Counted from the first letter of the stretch, positions 55,358 through 64,000 are shown. The stretch is 64,000 nucleotides of DNA from Nitrosomonadales bacterium (GCA_016199835.1 JACQFX010000010.1:1-64000), one strand, 5' to 3'. Notes: generated by a model from the letters alone, not told the origin. A program made the numbers and translations.

Positions 55358-56312
55358 CGCCATCTACACCCACGGCCCCAACACCGACGAACCGCTGATC
55401 CGCATCGCGGCGAACGATACCCGGTATTACCATCAGGATGGGATCGGCAGCGTGGTTGCCACGACCGATGCGAGCGGGTATCTCAATGCGGCGCAACTGT
55501 ACGATGCCTGGGGGAATCCGTATCAGACGGCGCAGCTCAATAGCATTGCGCAGTACGGCTATACGGGGAGGGAGCCGGATGGGACGGGGTTGGTTTATTA
55601 CAGGGCTAGGTATTATGACCCGGCGGTTGGGAGGTTTGCGCAGAGGGATCCGATTGGATTACAAGGCGGCATCAATCGGTATGCGTATGTGGATAACAAC
55701 CCGATAAACGCGACTGACCCGACGGGGTTTGTGGCAAAATTTATTTCGTCTCAGTCGACGGCTGCGGTTACTTATTATGATGCCAGCGGGCAGGAGGTTA
55801 CGATTACGCCGGGGTCGCAGTCGCTTTCTGCGACATATAGCTCCGCATCAAACGATCTCTCAATTAGTGCTGATGGACTACAAAGTATTGCTCAACTTGA
55901 AGCGTTTAGTGCAACAACATATCTGGATCAAGCTGGATATCCTACCATCGGATATGGACACAAGCTTAGGTCAGGTGAATTGCAGACGTATCAGCAAGGA
56001 GTAACAGAACCACAAGCACTCACGCTACTTCAGCAAGATGTTTCCGTTGCTGAACAATCGGTAAACAACCTTGTTACCATACCGCTGCAACAAAATCAGT
56101 TTGACTCCTTGGTATCTTTTACCTACAACGTGGGATCAGGAAATTTTTCCAACTCCACACTCCTTAAAAAGCTTAATGAGGGTGATGTCACGGGAGCTGC
56201 TGATCAGTTTAATAGGTGGAATAAAGTTACTGTGAACGGAGAGCACGTGATTAGTCCGGGTCTTTCAAGTCGACGAAATACTGAAAGATGTATGTTTATA
56301 GGAGGTTGTTGA
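55146..56312 (+). CDS. Rhs tip with C-terminal GH24 lysozyme toxin
   Basis: A 388-residue protein. Residues 35-200 are the end of an Rhs core (YAYDDQNRRIKK, YHQDGIGSVVATTDASG, YDAWGNP, YYRARYYDPAVGRFAQRDPI, NPINATDPTG). From about residue 245 a T4-lysozyme-type GH24 domain follows, with Glu, Asp and Thr at E-x8-D-x5-T spacing (LEAFSATTYLDQAGYPTIGY) and RRNTER near the end. It would cut peptidoglycan. The AT-rich tail differs from the GC-rich core, as in swapped Rhs toxin cassettes. The N-terminal shell is missing, so it is an orphan tip. Confidence 0.88.
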   Translation: MMQATTTHTNTARRTHPAAVCAALRSPALNETYAYDDQNRRIKKSVGSATTNYLYNGADIHGEYTSWSNANAIYTHGPNTDEPLIRIAANDTRYYHQDGIGSVVATTDASGYLNAAQLYDAWGNPYQTAQLNSIAQYGYTGREPDGTGLVYYRARYYDPAVGRFAQRDPIGLQGGINRYAYVDNNPINATDPTGFVAKFISSQSTAAVTYYDASGQEVTITPGSQSLSATYSSASNDLSISADGLQSIAQLEAFSATTYLDQAGYPTIGYGHKLRSGELQTYQQGVTEPQALTLLQQDVSVAEQSVNNLVTIPLQQNQFDSLVSFTYNVGSGNFSNSTLLKKLNEGDVTGAADQFNRWNKVTVNGEHVISPGLSSRRNTERCMFIGGC

Positions 56313-56767
56313 TGCTTCGCATGCTTGGGTTAATGTTGTTAATTTTATTATCAATAAGCTGCGCAAACGTATATGCGTTTGATGCTATACGTAAGGGGCA
56401 AGCACTAACAAAAGAAGATACGGGATTTTTTCTTAAGCTTCGGGAGGCAGTGAAGAAGAACGATGTGAAGTGGATTTGCGACCGTATTAGTTATCCGCTA
56501 ACAATTAAATTGAAGGGAAAGGCCTTCAAAATAAAAACATCGAAAGCCTGCCATTCTAAATATAGTGAGATGTTTCCCGCTGAGGTTAAGGCAATTATTG
56601 CCTCACAGATGCCAGATGAATTATTTAAAAATTGGCGTGGACTCATGATTGGTCGAGGGGAGGTATGGGTAACACCAATTCTGCGTGGTTCAAAAGAGAA
56701 GCAGGAGATCGAGTATTTTATTACTGGGATAAATACACGGAAAATCAATAGGGCCAGGCTCAATTAA
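56312..56767 (+). CDS. Candidate immunity protein for the Rhs lysozyme
   Basis: A 151-residue exported protein (signal peptide MLRMLGLMLLILLSISCANV, cut near VYA). A helical, Lys-rich mature part has two Cys (ICDRIS, KACHSKY). No family is recognised. It starts at ATG 56312, overlapping the toxin stop by one base with AGGAGG upstream. A toxin that acts on peptidoglycan needs a periplasmic inhibitor, so immunity is the natural reading. The region is AT-rich like the toxin tail. Confidence 0.7.
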   Translation: MLRMLGLMLLILLSISCANVYAFDAIRKGQALTKEDTGFFLKLREAVKKNDVKWICDRISYPLTIKLKGKAFKIKTSKACHSKYSEMFPAEVKAIIASQMPDELFKNWRGLMIGRGEVWVTPILRGSKEKQEIEYFITGINTRKINRARLN

Positions 56768-56777
56768 ATCAACACAA

Positions 56778-57025
56778 CGAATGACGAACTGAAAAAAAAT
56801 GATGCAAGCAACGACAACCCACACGAACACCGCACGGCGCACCAAACCTGCCGTTGTTCGTGCTGCGTTGCGTTCGCGCATAACGCAGTCACCGGAAGTC
56901 ACCTACAGCTACGCCTACGACGACCAGAACCGCCGCATCAAAAAGGCCGTCGGCAGTGCAACGACAAACTACCTCTACAACGGCGCCGACATCCACGGCG
57001 AATACACGAGCTGGAGCAACGCCAA
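56778..57025 (+). repeat. Rhs 5' repeat, copy B
   Basis: The second copy of the Rhs 5' block (see 55125-55357). It is followed directly by the 84-bp block matching 55592-55675, so 234 bp (78 codons) present in copy A are cleanly missing here. Confidence 0.9.
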
Positions 57026-57542
57026 GGTTTATTACAGGGCGCGGTATTATGACCCGATGGTTGGGAGGTTTGCGCAGAGGGATCCGATTGGATTACAAGG
57101 CGGCATCAAGCTGGCGGCTTTTGCGGGGCTGTCCATGTCCGAGGTGCATGGTGCGTTAAAGCGAGCCGAGGCGGCACGCCTGCTGGTGTTCGAGGAGCGG
57201 CGGCCAAGACTGCTGACTCCCGCATTCAAGGAATTTCTGTTTCATGGTGCCAAGTATGCATTTCCGGTCGTGCGCGGCGCGCTGGTGGCCGGGGTGCCGA
57301 CCGCGCATGCAGCAGCGCCCTTGAACGCACATATCGCGCCTTCAGCCGATCCTGTGCCGGTGTGGCCTGCTATTGAGGGACGTGCGCGCGGTATGGCGCT
57401 GATTCCGCTGTATCCGTCCGCGCCTGCGGCTGCGCTACGTAGCCCTGCGCTGTATGAACTTTTGGCGCTGTTTGATGCGCTCCGTGCTGGAAACGCGCGC
57501 GAGCGTACGCTGGCACAGCGCCTGTTCGAGGAACGACTGTGA
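56799..57542 (+). pseudogene. Deleted Rhs tip fused in frame to the end of a winged-helix gene
   Basis: An open frame of 247 codons with two unrelated halves. Residues 1-103 are an internally deleted Rhs tip. From about 57110, LAAFAGLSMSEVHGALKRAE and onward matches the C-terminal part of a MarR/winged-helix-like protein that often precedes a nucleotidyltransferase gene (endings such as PTAHAAAPLN, DPVPVWPAIEGRARG, SPALYELLALFDALR). The N-terminal HTH part is gone. The fusion is probably the product of recombination and not a working protein. Confidence 0.75.
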
Positions 57543-57552
57543 ATCCTGCCGA

Positions 57553-57699
57553 CACCTGATCGCGCAGGTGGCTGCGTTGCACAGCTATCACGCGCTGGAA
57601 GAGCAGTTCACGCTGCGCGGTTTCGAACGCGATGTGTCGCCGGATGCGCCGATCTGTCGCTGGCTAAGAGAGAGAAGAATGCGCCCCAAACGTGAGTGA
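57553..57699 (+). pseudogene. Nucleotidyltransferase (AbiEii-like) fragment
   Basis: About 38 codons, LIAQVAALHSYHALEEQFTL followed by RGFERDVSPDAPICRW, resemble the middle of the nucleotidyltransferase commonly encoded after the winged-helix gene. The N terminus with the catalytic GS motif and the C terminus are missing. It is debris of a two-gene module cut by the Rhs rearrangement. Confidence 0.55.
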
Positions 57700-57773
57700 A
57701 TAGCAAAAGTGGAAGTCCGCATCTTTTCACGATTATCCCCATGAACCCCCACGAGCACGCGGGAGCACACAAG

Positions 57774-57803
57774 AAAAAAGGCCAACGGAGAAGCGTTGAC
57801 CTT
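57774..57803 (-). terminator. Terminator of ssrA
   Basis: On the minus strand AAGGTCAACG-CTTCTC-CGTTGGCCTT is followed by TTTT, eight bases after the tmRNA 3' end. This is a 10-bp stem with one mismatch. Confidence 0.85.
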
Positions 57804-57810
57804 ATGTTAT

Positions 57811-58179
57811 TGGTGGAGGCGGGGGGAATTGAACCCCCGTCCGCAAGCACTCTACAGGCAGTTCTACATACTTAGTCTGGTTGTTTAATTTTATCCGGCA
57901 GACGCCAACCGACAGGCTGCTACTGGACGAGTCACCTAAATTTAATGCCATACAAAGTAACCCTGCATGACACGATTCCGTGTAAATGACCTCACTCATC
58001 TCAACCTTGCGGTATCAAGCCCCTCCACGGACAGCAGGGTGTGAGGTCTAACAGCTTAAGCTGCTAAAGCGTACTTTTCGTCGTTTGCGACTATTGGTTT
58101 TCCAGCTGATTTACGAGGTGGCGGGTCCTCGGTATGCCCTACACTGCTTTGCAACCCACGTCGAAGCCAGGTCGCCCCC
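57811..58179 (-). ncRNA. ssrA: Transfer-messenger RNA (tmRNA)
   Basis: A one-piece tmRNA of 369 nt. The acceptor stem pairs 5' GGGGGCG with 3' CGCCTCC before ACCA. The T loop GGTTCAATTCC precedes it. The tag frame at 58056-58088 encodes ANDEKYALAA with a TAA stop, close to the E. coli tag. tmRNA and SmpB rescue stalled ribosomes and mark the product for proteolysis. The CCA is encoded. The adjoining downstream side carries Rhs debris. Confidence 0.97.
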
Positions 58180-58211
58180 GGTTCGTTTCATCTGCTATCA
58201 AAGCGTGGCAG

Positions 58212-58217
58212 ATTGTA
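58212..58217 (-). promoter_or_regulatory. Probable -10 box of ssrA
   Basis: TACAAT on the minus strand, about 32 bases before the mature tmRNA 5' end. This allows for a short 5' precursor removed by RNase P. No good -35 is seen 17 bp upstream. Confidence 0.45.
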
Positions 58218-58317
58218 GCAGGTTCAGAGCGGCAGGCGGCGGGTAAGTTCCGCCATGTGTTAAAGCCTTACTGAATTTCTTTGTTTCTTTTCTTGGGGGG
58301 GCGGCAAAGCGATAGTT

Positions 58318-59724
58318 TTATTCGACATGTCGGCTGAGCAGATAGCGTCCCATGTGGCGGTCGCTCTTGGCGATGTGGCCGGAGAACCAATTTAACAGCA
58401 GGAGCTGGGTACGGAACGAGAGGTAGAGCGGATCGCTGCTCCGGGTTTCAGCTTCGTCCTTGAGCGCCGTGAAGTTTTCGATGAGGCGACGGTGTTCTTG
58501 CTGGTGGCTGTCGAAGAAGGGGTAGTTATATTGCCGCATCAAGGCTGCTTCGTCCTTGAAAGACTGCTGCGTGTGGTCGGCAAGGAAGGCGAAGATGTCG
58601 AGGAAGGCACGTGCATCGCCTTTGCCAACGGTAGTGATGAACAGGTTGATCTCTTCAAACAGACGTTTGTTCGCCAGATCTATTTTTCCGATGCCGATAT
58701 GGAATTCGCCGCGCCACTCCAATGGATTGTTCAGTTCGCCCGTGCCGTAGTGCTGGCCTGTGGCAAGGTATTCTTCGCAACGATCCAGGTAGATGTGGGC
58801 AGGGATGTCTTTGGGGGCGATTTCGACACAGTGGCCGAGCAATTCTTTTGCGCGTTGTATCTCCTCCATGTGGTAACAGGCTATCGCCTGTTCGAACTGA
58901 AGGAAGGAGGCGCGTTTGCTGTTCTTAAGTTCGGCAGGGTCGCTGTTGAATATTTCGTAGACGGACAACGGCTGTGTTTTGCCTTTCACGCGGATGCGAT
59001 CCAGGAAACGGATGTCGTATTTTGCGGGGTCGTTCAGGTCGTTCAGGGTGTTCTGGCTGATCAGTAGCGGGACATGGTAAATCTTGGTTGCTTCCTCTAT
59101 GCGCGAGGTCAGGTTGACGGCGTCGCCGATCACGGTGCTGTCCATGCGGTTTGCGCCACCTACTGTGCCTATCATGACCAGGCCGGTATTCAAGCCGATG
59201 CCGATCTGGGTCGGGAGATAACCTGCGCGGTCGCGTCCGGCATTGTAGTGGCCGAGTTTTTCCAGCATGGCGATTGCGCCGGACAGTGCATCGTCCGCAC
59301 CGTGTGTGAACAGCGCCATGATGGCATCGCCCATGTATTTGTCTATGATGCCACGGTGCTTGCTGATGACCGGTTCCATCTGGCTGAGATAGGAGTTGAT
59401 GAACTCGAAATTTTCGGCGGGCGTCATGGATTCCGACAAGGGGGTGAAATTGCGTATGTCGGAAAACATGATGGTCAGTTTGCGCTCGACCTGGTCGCCC
59501 AGCTTGACGTCAACGATGCTCTTGCGTTCCAGCAGGGTAAGCAGTTGGCGCGGGATCAGGCGGCCGTAGGCCATCTCGGTCTGTTGCAGCAGCGAGATAG
59601 CCTGCTGGTGGGCGACGATGACTTTTTGCAGGATGGTCTGGATGGAGTCCTGCTGTGAGTCGTCTATGCCTTCCGGCTTATGCGATCCATCGGGGTCAAG
59701 CACGTCGTTCATCGGTTCAGGCAT
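58318..59724 (-). CDS. Class III nucleotide cyclase with degenerate hemerythrin domain
   Basis: A 468-residue soluble protein. After a helical start, a class III cyclase domain (about 75-260) has both metal aspartates (MFSDIRNFTPLS, YMGDAIMALF) and VIGDAVNLTSRIE. A TPR-like helical link follows. From 337 to the end is a hemerythrin fold. Compared with bacterial hemerythrins, the first His is Asn352 and the second is Ser388. Glu392, His407, His411, His450 and Asp455 remain. The iron site is probably altered. It may link oxygen or redox sensing to cyclic nucleotides. Confidence 0.87.
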   Translation of the reverse strand: MPEPMNDVLDPDGSHKPEGIDDSQQDSIQTILQKVIVAHQQAISLLQQTEMAYGRLIPRQLLTLLERKSIVDVKLGDQVERKLTIMFSDIRNFTPLSESMTPAENFEFINSYLSQMEPVISKHRGIIDKYMGDAIMALFTHGADDALSGAIAMLEKLGHYNAGRDRAGYLPTQIGIGLNTGLVMIGTVGGANRMDSTVIGDAVNLTSRIEEATKIYHVPLLISQNTLNDLNDPAKYDIRFLDRIRVKGKTQPLSVYEIFNSDPAELKNSKRASFLQFEQAIACYHMEEIQRAKELLGHCVEIAPKDIPAHIYLDRCEEYLATGQHYGTGELNNPLEWRGEFHIGIGKIDLANKRLFEEINLFITTVGKGDARAFLDIFAFLADHTQQSFKDEAALMRQYNYPFFDSHQQEHRRLIENFTALKDEAETRSSDPLYLSFRTQLLLLNWFSGHIAKSDRHMGRYLLSRHVE

Positions 59725-59779
59725 TTCAGGCTATGGTTTTGGCGGCCATGATACACCGGGTCAGCAGCCGTTGGTGCGT

Positions 59780-60427
59780 CTAAATATAGGCGAGTAATTC
59801 TGCGGGCGTATCGACAGAACCTTGTGCGCCCCAGCCATCCAGATCGGCCTGCGCATCAATGTAGCCATAGCATGCGATGATGCCGCGCATCCCGGCGGCT
59901 TGTGCTGCCTGCATGTCGCGCAGGTCGTCGCCGAGATACAGGCAACGCTGCGGTGAGACGCCTGCCTGTTCGGCAGCCTTGAGCAGCGGTGCGGGGTGCG
60001 GCTTGGCATGTGCGCAGGTGTCGCCGCTGATCAGGCATATGGCGCGTTGCGCATACCCCAGCGCCTGCATGAGCGGCACGGTGAAACGGTGCGGCTTGTT
60101 GGTGACGATGCCCCAGGGCAGCTCGCGCCGCTCCAGTTCATCCACGAGTTCGGCCATGCCCGCAAACAGCACGGTGTGGTCGCAGATGTGTGCGGTGTAA
60201 TGCGCCAGGAATTCTTCGCGCAATGTCGGGAAATCAGGCGCGTCGGGTTCTATGCCAAAGCCCAGCCTGAGCAATCCGGCTGAGCCATGTGAAGCCTGTG
60301 GGCGGATGATCTCCAGTGGTAAGGGCGGCAGTTCGTGCAGGCGGCGCACATGATTGAGTGCGGCGCCAAGATCGGGCGCGGTGTCTGCGAACGTGCCGTC
60401 AAGATCGAAGAAGACGGCTTCAGTCAC
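59780..60427 (-). CDS. gph: Phosphoglycolate phosphatase (HAD family)
   Basis: A 215-residue HAD phosphatase. The nucleophile motif is [14 protein letters not shown] (Asp8 and Asp10), then GIVTNKP (motif II), and [14 protein letters not shown] (motif IV). Beside ubiG this is the standard Gph, which removes phosphoglycolate from DNA repair and RuBisCO oxygenation. Its start overlaps the ubiG stop by 8 bp. Confidence 0.9.
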   Translation of the reverse strand: MTEAVFFDLDGTFADTAPDLGAALNHVRRLHELPPLPLEIIRPQASHGSAGLLRLGFGIEPDAPDFPTLREEFLAHYTAHICDHTVLFAGMAELVDELERRELPWGIVTNKPHRFTVPLMQALGYAQRAICLISGDTCAHAKPHPAPLLKAAEQAGVSPQRCLYLGDDLRDMQAAQAAGMRGIIACYGYIDAQADLDGWGAQGSVDTPAELLAYI

Positions 60428-61115
60428 GCTGGCAATGCACCAGATAATTGACGTCGGTGTCTCGGCCGAGCGAATAGGTCTTGCCGATAGGGTTGTAGCT
60501 CATGCCGCAGAGATCGGCAACGCTCAGGCCTGCATTGCGGCAGAATTGCGCGAGTTCGGAGGGTTTGATGAATTTCGCGTAATCGTGCGTGCCGCGCGGC
60601 AGCATGTTCAGCACGTATTCCGCGCCTATGACCGCAAACAGGTAAGACTTGGCGTTGCGATTCAATGTGGAGAAGAACACGTGACCGCCCGGCTTCACCA
60701 GTTTTGCGCAGGCGCGCACGATGCTGGCCGGATCGGGTACATGCTCCAGCATTTCCATGCAGGTGACCACATCGTAGTGGCCGGGCTTTTCTTGCGCCAG
60801 GTCTTCCACGGAAATCTTGCGATACTCCACTTGCCTGCCACTTTCCAGCAAGTGCAGTTTTGCGACCTGCAAGGGTTTGTCGCCGAGGTCTATGCCGGTG
60901 ACTTGTGCGCCCAACCCCGCCATGCTTTCCGCCAGGATGCCGCCACCGCAGCCCACGTCCAGCACAGTTTTAGCGGACAAGGGAACGATGCGATTGATGT
61001 AATCCAGACGCAGCGGATTGATTTCGTGCAGCGGTTTGAATTCGCTGTTCGGGTCCCACCAGCGGTGTGCAAGCTGGCTGAATTTTTCCAGTTCAAGCGG
61101 GTCGGCGTTGGTCAT
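60420..61115 (-). CDS. ubiG: Ubiquinone biosynthesis O-methyltransferase UbiG
   Basis: A 231-residue SAM-dependent enzyme doing both O-methylations of ubiquinone. It has [20 protein letters not shown], the SAM motif [13 protein letters not shown] and [15 protein letters not shown]. It has normal length and is coupled with gph downstream. Confidence 0.96.
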   Translation of the reverse strand: MTNADPLELEKFSQLAHRWWDPNSEFKPLHEINPLRLDYINRIVPLSAKTVLDVGCGGGILAESMAGLGAQVTGIDLGDKPLQVAKLHLLESGRQVEYRKISVEDLAQEKPGHYDVVTCMEMLEHVPDPASIVRACAKLVKPGGHVFFSTLNRNAKSYLFAVIGAEYVLNMLPRGTHDYAKFIKPSELAQFCRNAGLSVADLCGMSYNPIGKTYSLGRDTDVNYLVHCQRD

Positions 61116-61197
61116 GATGTGCTCGTGTCTAAGTGAGGCTGGAATGTAGCAAAACGGGGAGTGAACCGCCAGCCTGGCGGAGCCCCTTGGATTATTT

Positions 61198-62805
61198 TCA
61201 TTTCGCGCATCGTGCCATGCTCAACGCCACGGCTTCTGCGACTTCTATACCATCTACTGCCGCCGACAGGATTCCGCCCGCATAGCCCGCACCTTCTCCG
61301 GCCGGGTACAGCCCCAAGGTGTTCATGCTCTGGAAGTCTTCTCGGCGCTTGATGCGCACAGGGGATGAGGTACGTGTTTCCACGCCGGTGAGTATCGCAT
61401 CGTGCATGGCGAATCCCTTGATCTGTTTCTCGAATGCCGGCAGGGCTTCGCGCATTGCGGCGATGGCGTAATCCGGCAGGGCGGTGGCGAGGTCGGTCAG
61501 GTGCACGCCAGGCGTGTAGGACGGCTGCACTGCCCCAAGTGCACTGGAGGGACGACCCGCAAGAAAGTCGCCGACCAGTTGTCCTGGCGCACAGTAATTT
61601 CTTCCGCCCAGTTCGAATGCGCGCGCTTCCCACTTGCGCTGGAACTCGACGCCCGCCAGCACGTCACCCGGGTAGTCATCGGGTGTGATGCCAACGACTA
61701 TGCCGCTATTGGCGTTGCGCTCGTTGCGCGAATACTGGCTCATGCCGTTGGTGACCACGCGGCCTTCTTCGGATGTGGCTGCCACCACCGTGCCGCCGGG
61801 GCACATGCAGAAGCTATACACCGAGCGGCCATTGGCGGCGTGGTGCACCAGTTTGTAATCTGCGGCACCCAGCAATTCATTGCCCGCATTCTTGCCGAGG
61901 CGTGCACGGTCGATGAGCGACTGCGGATGCTCGATGCGGAAGCCGATGGAGAATGGCTTGGCCTCCATGTATACGCCGCGCCGATGCAGCATCTCGAAGG
62001 TGTCGCGCGCGCTATGGCCGACGGCGAGTACGACATGAGTGCTGGCGATGCGCTCGCCGTTCGCCAGCACTATGCCGCTCACTTGTCCTTCATCGATCTC
62101 GATGTCCGTTACCTTGCTCTGAAAACGGAACTCACCGCCCAGGGCTTCTATGCTGTGGCGCAGCGTTTCCACCACGCCCACCAGCCGGAATGTGCCGACA
62201 TGCGGCTTGCTTACGTAGAGGATTTCCGGTGGCGCGCCCGCCTTGATGAACTCGGTGAGCACTTTGCGCCCATAGTGTTTGGGGTCTTTGATCTGGCTGT
62301 GCAGCTTGCCGTCGGAAAACGTTCCCGCGCCACCTTCACCGAATTGCACATTCGATTCCGGGTCGAGTTTGCCTTGCCGCCACAATCCCCACGTGTCTTT
62401 TGTGCGCTCGCGCACCGCCTTGCCGCGTTCCAGAATGATGGGCTTGAAACCCATTTGTGCCAGAATCAGCCCCGCAAAAATTCCGCATGGCCCGGTGCCG
62501 ATTACGATGGGACGCTCGGCCAAATCTTTCGGCGCCTGTGCGACGAAGCGGTAGCGGGTATCCGGTGCGACTGCAATGTGCGGCGCATTCTTTAAACGTT
62601 TGAACAATGCTGCCTCGTCTTTGACTTCCACCTCCAGTGTATAAACGAATTGGATCGCGGACGGTTTGCGTGCATCGTAGCCGCGCCGGAAAATGGTGTG
62701 GCTAACAAGTTCTGCTGCATCTATGCCCAGTCGCGCGAGGATCGCAGAGGTAAGGGCATCTTCGGAATGGCCGAGCGGAAGTTTGATTTCAGTAAGTCGT
62801 AGCAT
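61198..62805 (-). CDS. FAD-dependent oxidoreductase (COG2509-like)
   Basis: A 535-residue flavoprotein with an N-terminal 95-residue domain, then the FAD motif [20 protein letters not shown] (about 100). Later motifs include [20 protein letters not shown] and [20 protein letters not shown]. Such uncharacterised FAD dehydrogenases are widespread. It lies alone, convergent with nothing and upstream of ubiG by 82 bp. Confidence 0.85.
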   Translation of the reverse strand: MLRLTEIKLPLGHSEDALTSAILARLGIDAAELVSHTIFRRGYDARKPSAIQFVYTLEVEVKDEAALFKRLKNAPHIAVAPDTRYRFVAQAPKDLAERPIVIGTGPCGIFAGLILAQMGFKPIILERGKAVRERTKDTWGLWRQGKLDPESNVQFGEGGAGTFSDGKLHSQIKDPKHYGRKVLTEFIKAGAPPEILYVSKPHVGTFRLVGVVETLRHSIEALGGEFRFQSKVTDIEIDEGQVSGIVLANGERIASTHVVLAVGHSARDTFEMLHRRGVYMEAKPFSIGFRIEHPQSLIDRARLGKNAGNELLGAADYKLVHHAANGRSVYSFCMCPGGTVVAATSEEGRVVTNGMSQYSRNERNANSGIVVGITPDDYPGDVLAGVEFQRKWEARAFELGGRNYCAPGQLVGDFLAGRPSSALGAVQPSYTPGVHLTDLATALPDYAIAAMREALPAFEKQIKGFAMHDAILTGVETRTSSPVRIKRREDFQSMNTLGLYPAGEGAGYAGGILSAAVDGIEVAEAVALSMARCAK

Positions 62806-62857
62806 GGGAGTATTTTACCCGCAGCGCAGGCGAAAAATAACGCTATTGTGGTAGCCT

Positions 62858-63604
62858 ATGGCATTACACCTGATTACAGGAGCGCAGCGTCAAGTGAAAG
62901 AACTTATACAAAACTCCAGCCGCGTATTGGCGATGCTGGGGATAGTTGCCGCAACGGTGCTGCTGATGGCGCTAAGCGGAGGGTACTGGCTGACTCAGTT
63001 TGTGGATGAGTTGGGATTGGCTTCGCAGCAGCAGGCAGATCAATTATTGGAGATGGATGAAGGGATTGATGGCGCAGCCATTGCGTTGGGGCATCAAACG
63101 CAGGAGTGGAAAGATATGCTGTTGCGCGTCGATGATGCGGTGCTCTATAACAAGCACCAGAAAGCGTTCATAGACGCGAGCGTTGAGGTGCAACGCGAAT
63201 TGTTGCGTGCGGAGGCGTCGATGCAGCATCTTGGTATCAATACCGGCGATGTCGCGCTCTTGCGCGTTGAGCATCAGGCTCTGCTTTCGTATTACCAGCT
63301 TGCACAGACTATGCTGGATTCGCGCCATCCGCAGTCTTTTCGTGAAGTGGACAGGCAAGTGCTTGGGGTGGATCGCAACTTGCAGCAACACATCTCCAGG
63401 TTAAAAGACAATATTGAACGCCAGACCAAACAGCAGTTGGCGCGGTTGGGGGCTCTGGGCGCGATGCAGATAAATGGCCGACATTATTTGTTGTTCGGTC
63501 TGATGGGGGTTGTATTGCTGGGCATGACGCTGGCAGGATTCGTGTTGGCGTACCGCTTGCAGCGTCAGGCAATAAAGATGGCGGCTAGATTGTCGATAGC
63601 CTGA
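62858..63604 (+). CDS. Two-helix membrane sensor-like protein
   Basis: A 248-residue protein with a membrane helix at about 22-48 (VLAMLGIVAATVLLMALSGG), a helical periplasmic segment of about 150 residues and a second membrane helix (LLFGLMGVVLLGMTLAGFVL) near the end. This is the sensor layout of chemoreceptors or cyclases, but the frame stops 20 residues after the second helix with no HAMP or output domain. It may be a truncated receptor or a stand-alone signal binder. Confidence 0.65.
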   Translation: MALHLITGAQRQVKELIQNSSRVLAMLGIVAATVLLMALSGGYWLTQFVDELGLASQQQADQLLEMDEGIDGAAIALGHQTQEWKDMLLRVDDAVLYNKHQKAFIDASVEVQRELLRAEASMQHLGINTGDVALLRVEHQALLSYYQLAQTMLDSRHPQSFREVDRQVLGVDRNLQQHISRLKDNIERQTKQQLARLGALGAMQINGRHYLLFGLMGVVLLGMTLAGFVLAYRLQRQAIKMAARLSIA

Positions 63605-63677
63605 TTTATTTCGAGGAAAAACTGTTTGTGCCGCCGCAGTTGTCACGGCGATATTGGGTAATCATGAAAGCAAGGCG

Positions 63678-64000
63678 ATGTACAAGACCATAGAAGACTC
63701 TGTTGGCAATACTCCATTAGTCAAACTCAAGCGCATACCGGGCAACACCAGTAATGTGTTACTGGCCAAGCTGGAAGGCAACAATCCTGCGGGATCGGTG
63801 AAAGACCGTCCTGCGCTTTCGATGATCGTTCACGCCGAGGCGCGTGGTGACATTAAGCCAGGCGATACGTTGATCGAGGCGACCAGCGGCAATACCGGTA
63901 TCGCGCTGGCGATGGCGGCGGCGATGCGCGGTTACCAGATGATTCTGGTGATGCCGGAAAACCAGAGTGTGGAGCGCCGCCAGACCATGCGGGCGTTTGG
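63678..64000 (+). CDS. cysM: Cysteine synthase B (partial, runs off the window)
   Basis: The first 107 residues of a PLP enzyme making cysteine from O-acetylserine and sulfide or thiosulfate. The start MYKTIEDSVGNTPLVKLKRI, the PLP lysine in NPAGSVKDRPA and the substrate loop EATSGNTGIALA are present. NPAGSVKDR with the following residues favours CysM over CysK. The gene continues past base 64000. Confidence 0.92.
   Translation, partial: MYKTIEDSVGNTPLVKLKRIPGNTSNVLLAKLEGNNPAGSVKDRPALSMIVHAEARGDIKPGDTLIEATSGNTGIALAMAAAMRGYQMILVMPENQSVERRQTMRAF

Noticed and set aside
57811-57870. A tRNA gene suggested by the T-loop and CCA end
   Set aside because: It is the tRNA-like half of the tmRNA; the tag frame and 5' acceptor half are present.
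57541-58179. Integrative element inserted at the ssrA 3' end
   Set aside because: ssrA is a common integration site and gene debris lies beside it, but no integrase and no second copy of the ssrA 3' end were seen in the window.
61402-62595. A 397-codon open frame opposite the FAD oxidoreductase
   Set aside because: Antisense shadow with no domain features; the minus-strand gene has clear FAD motifs.

Overview
The window reads as a chromosome segment of a betaproteobacterium. The clearest signs are the block hfq-hflX-hflK-hflC-DUF2065-hisZ-purA, the operon rpsF-priB-rpsR-rplI, a one-piece tmRNA with tag ANDEKYALAA, and the DksA and UbiG types. Many c-di-GMP and PAS sensor proteins, a heme-binding diguanylate cyclase, a NiFe-hydrogenase maturation operon and a 2-oxoacid:ferredoxin oxidoreductase cluster would suit a Gallionellaceae-like (Nitrosomonadales) chemolithotroph. 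That placement is inference from gene content, not a computed phylogeny.

Layout. 0-5.5 kb: mutS, a RelE/ParE toxin-antitoxin pair, a broken AbiJ-like defence gene, an AbrB-ParE-HigA type module and a DUF2461 gene. 5.5-8 kb: heme-sensing diguanylate cyclase and a SlyB-like lipoprotein. 8-17.6 kb (minus strand): a 2-oxoacid:ferredoxin oxidoreductase (KorA, KorB) linked to FrdB-like, FrdA-like and NuoF-like proteins, preceded by transhydrogenase PntAB. 17.8-26.2 kb: an HDOD gene remnant, a MASE1-PAS-GGDEF-EAL protein, a CitE-like lyase, mdh and ppdK. 26.5-31 kb: a Lar-like small protein, dksA, a CHASE-PAS sensor and the ribosomal rpsF operon. 31-37.5 kb: FGGY kinase, glpD, a glycosyltransferase fragment, ugpQ, truncated hemoglobin, HD protein, DUF4149. 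37.7-44 kb: hfq to purA. 44-51.5 kb: a LuxR solo and hypA-B-F-C-D-E, interrupted by a TumA/TumE-like pair and a rhodanese. 51.6-55.1 kb: moaC-moaD-moaE-mobB-moeA-mogA. 55.1-57.8 kb: an Rhs tip carrying a lysozyme toxin plus a candidate immunity gene, then a second deleted Rhs tip fused to gene debris. 57.8-64 kb: ssrA, a cyclase-hemerythrin protein, gph, ubiG, a FAD oxidoreductase, a membrane sensor and the start of cysM.

The most unusual theme is repeated partial duplication of the 3' ends of host genes. The last 99 bp of mutS recur after a toxin-antitoxin pair. About 54 bp of the hypF 3' end recur after a second toxin-antitoxin pair. The last codons plus terminator of dksA recur next to dksA. 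In mutS and dksA nearly all coding differences are synonymous, so the extra copies look like homologous ends from related genomes rather than decayed local copies. This is the structure expected if foreign cargo entered by a homologous crossover in the gene and an illegitimate join beyond it.

A second theme is a REP-like palindrome family (arms GTAGGTCGGG / CCCGACCTAC). It lies between genes and also inside the reading frames of mutS, glpD and the hypF-like gene, always read in the same frame, so nearly the same 15-residue segment appears in GlpD and HypF.

Metabolically, Kor/Frd/NuoF-like proteins, PntAB, malate dehydrogenase, a CitE-like lyase and PPDK connect 2-oxoacid redox chemistry, NAD(P)H balance and C4/C3 interconversion. 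The hyp and molybdenum-cofactor genes point to hydrogenase and molybdoenzyme maturation, but no structural hydrogenase or molybdoenzyme gene lies in the window.
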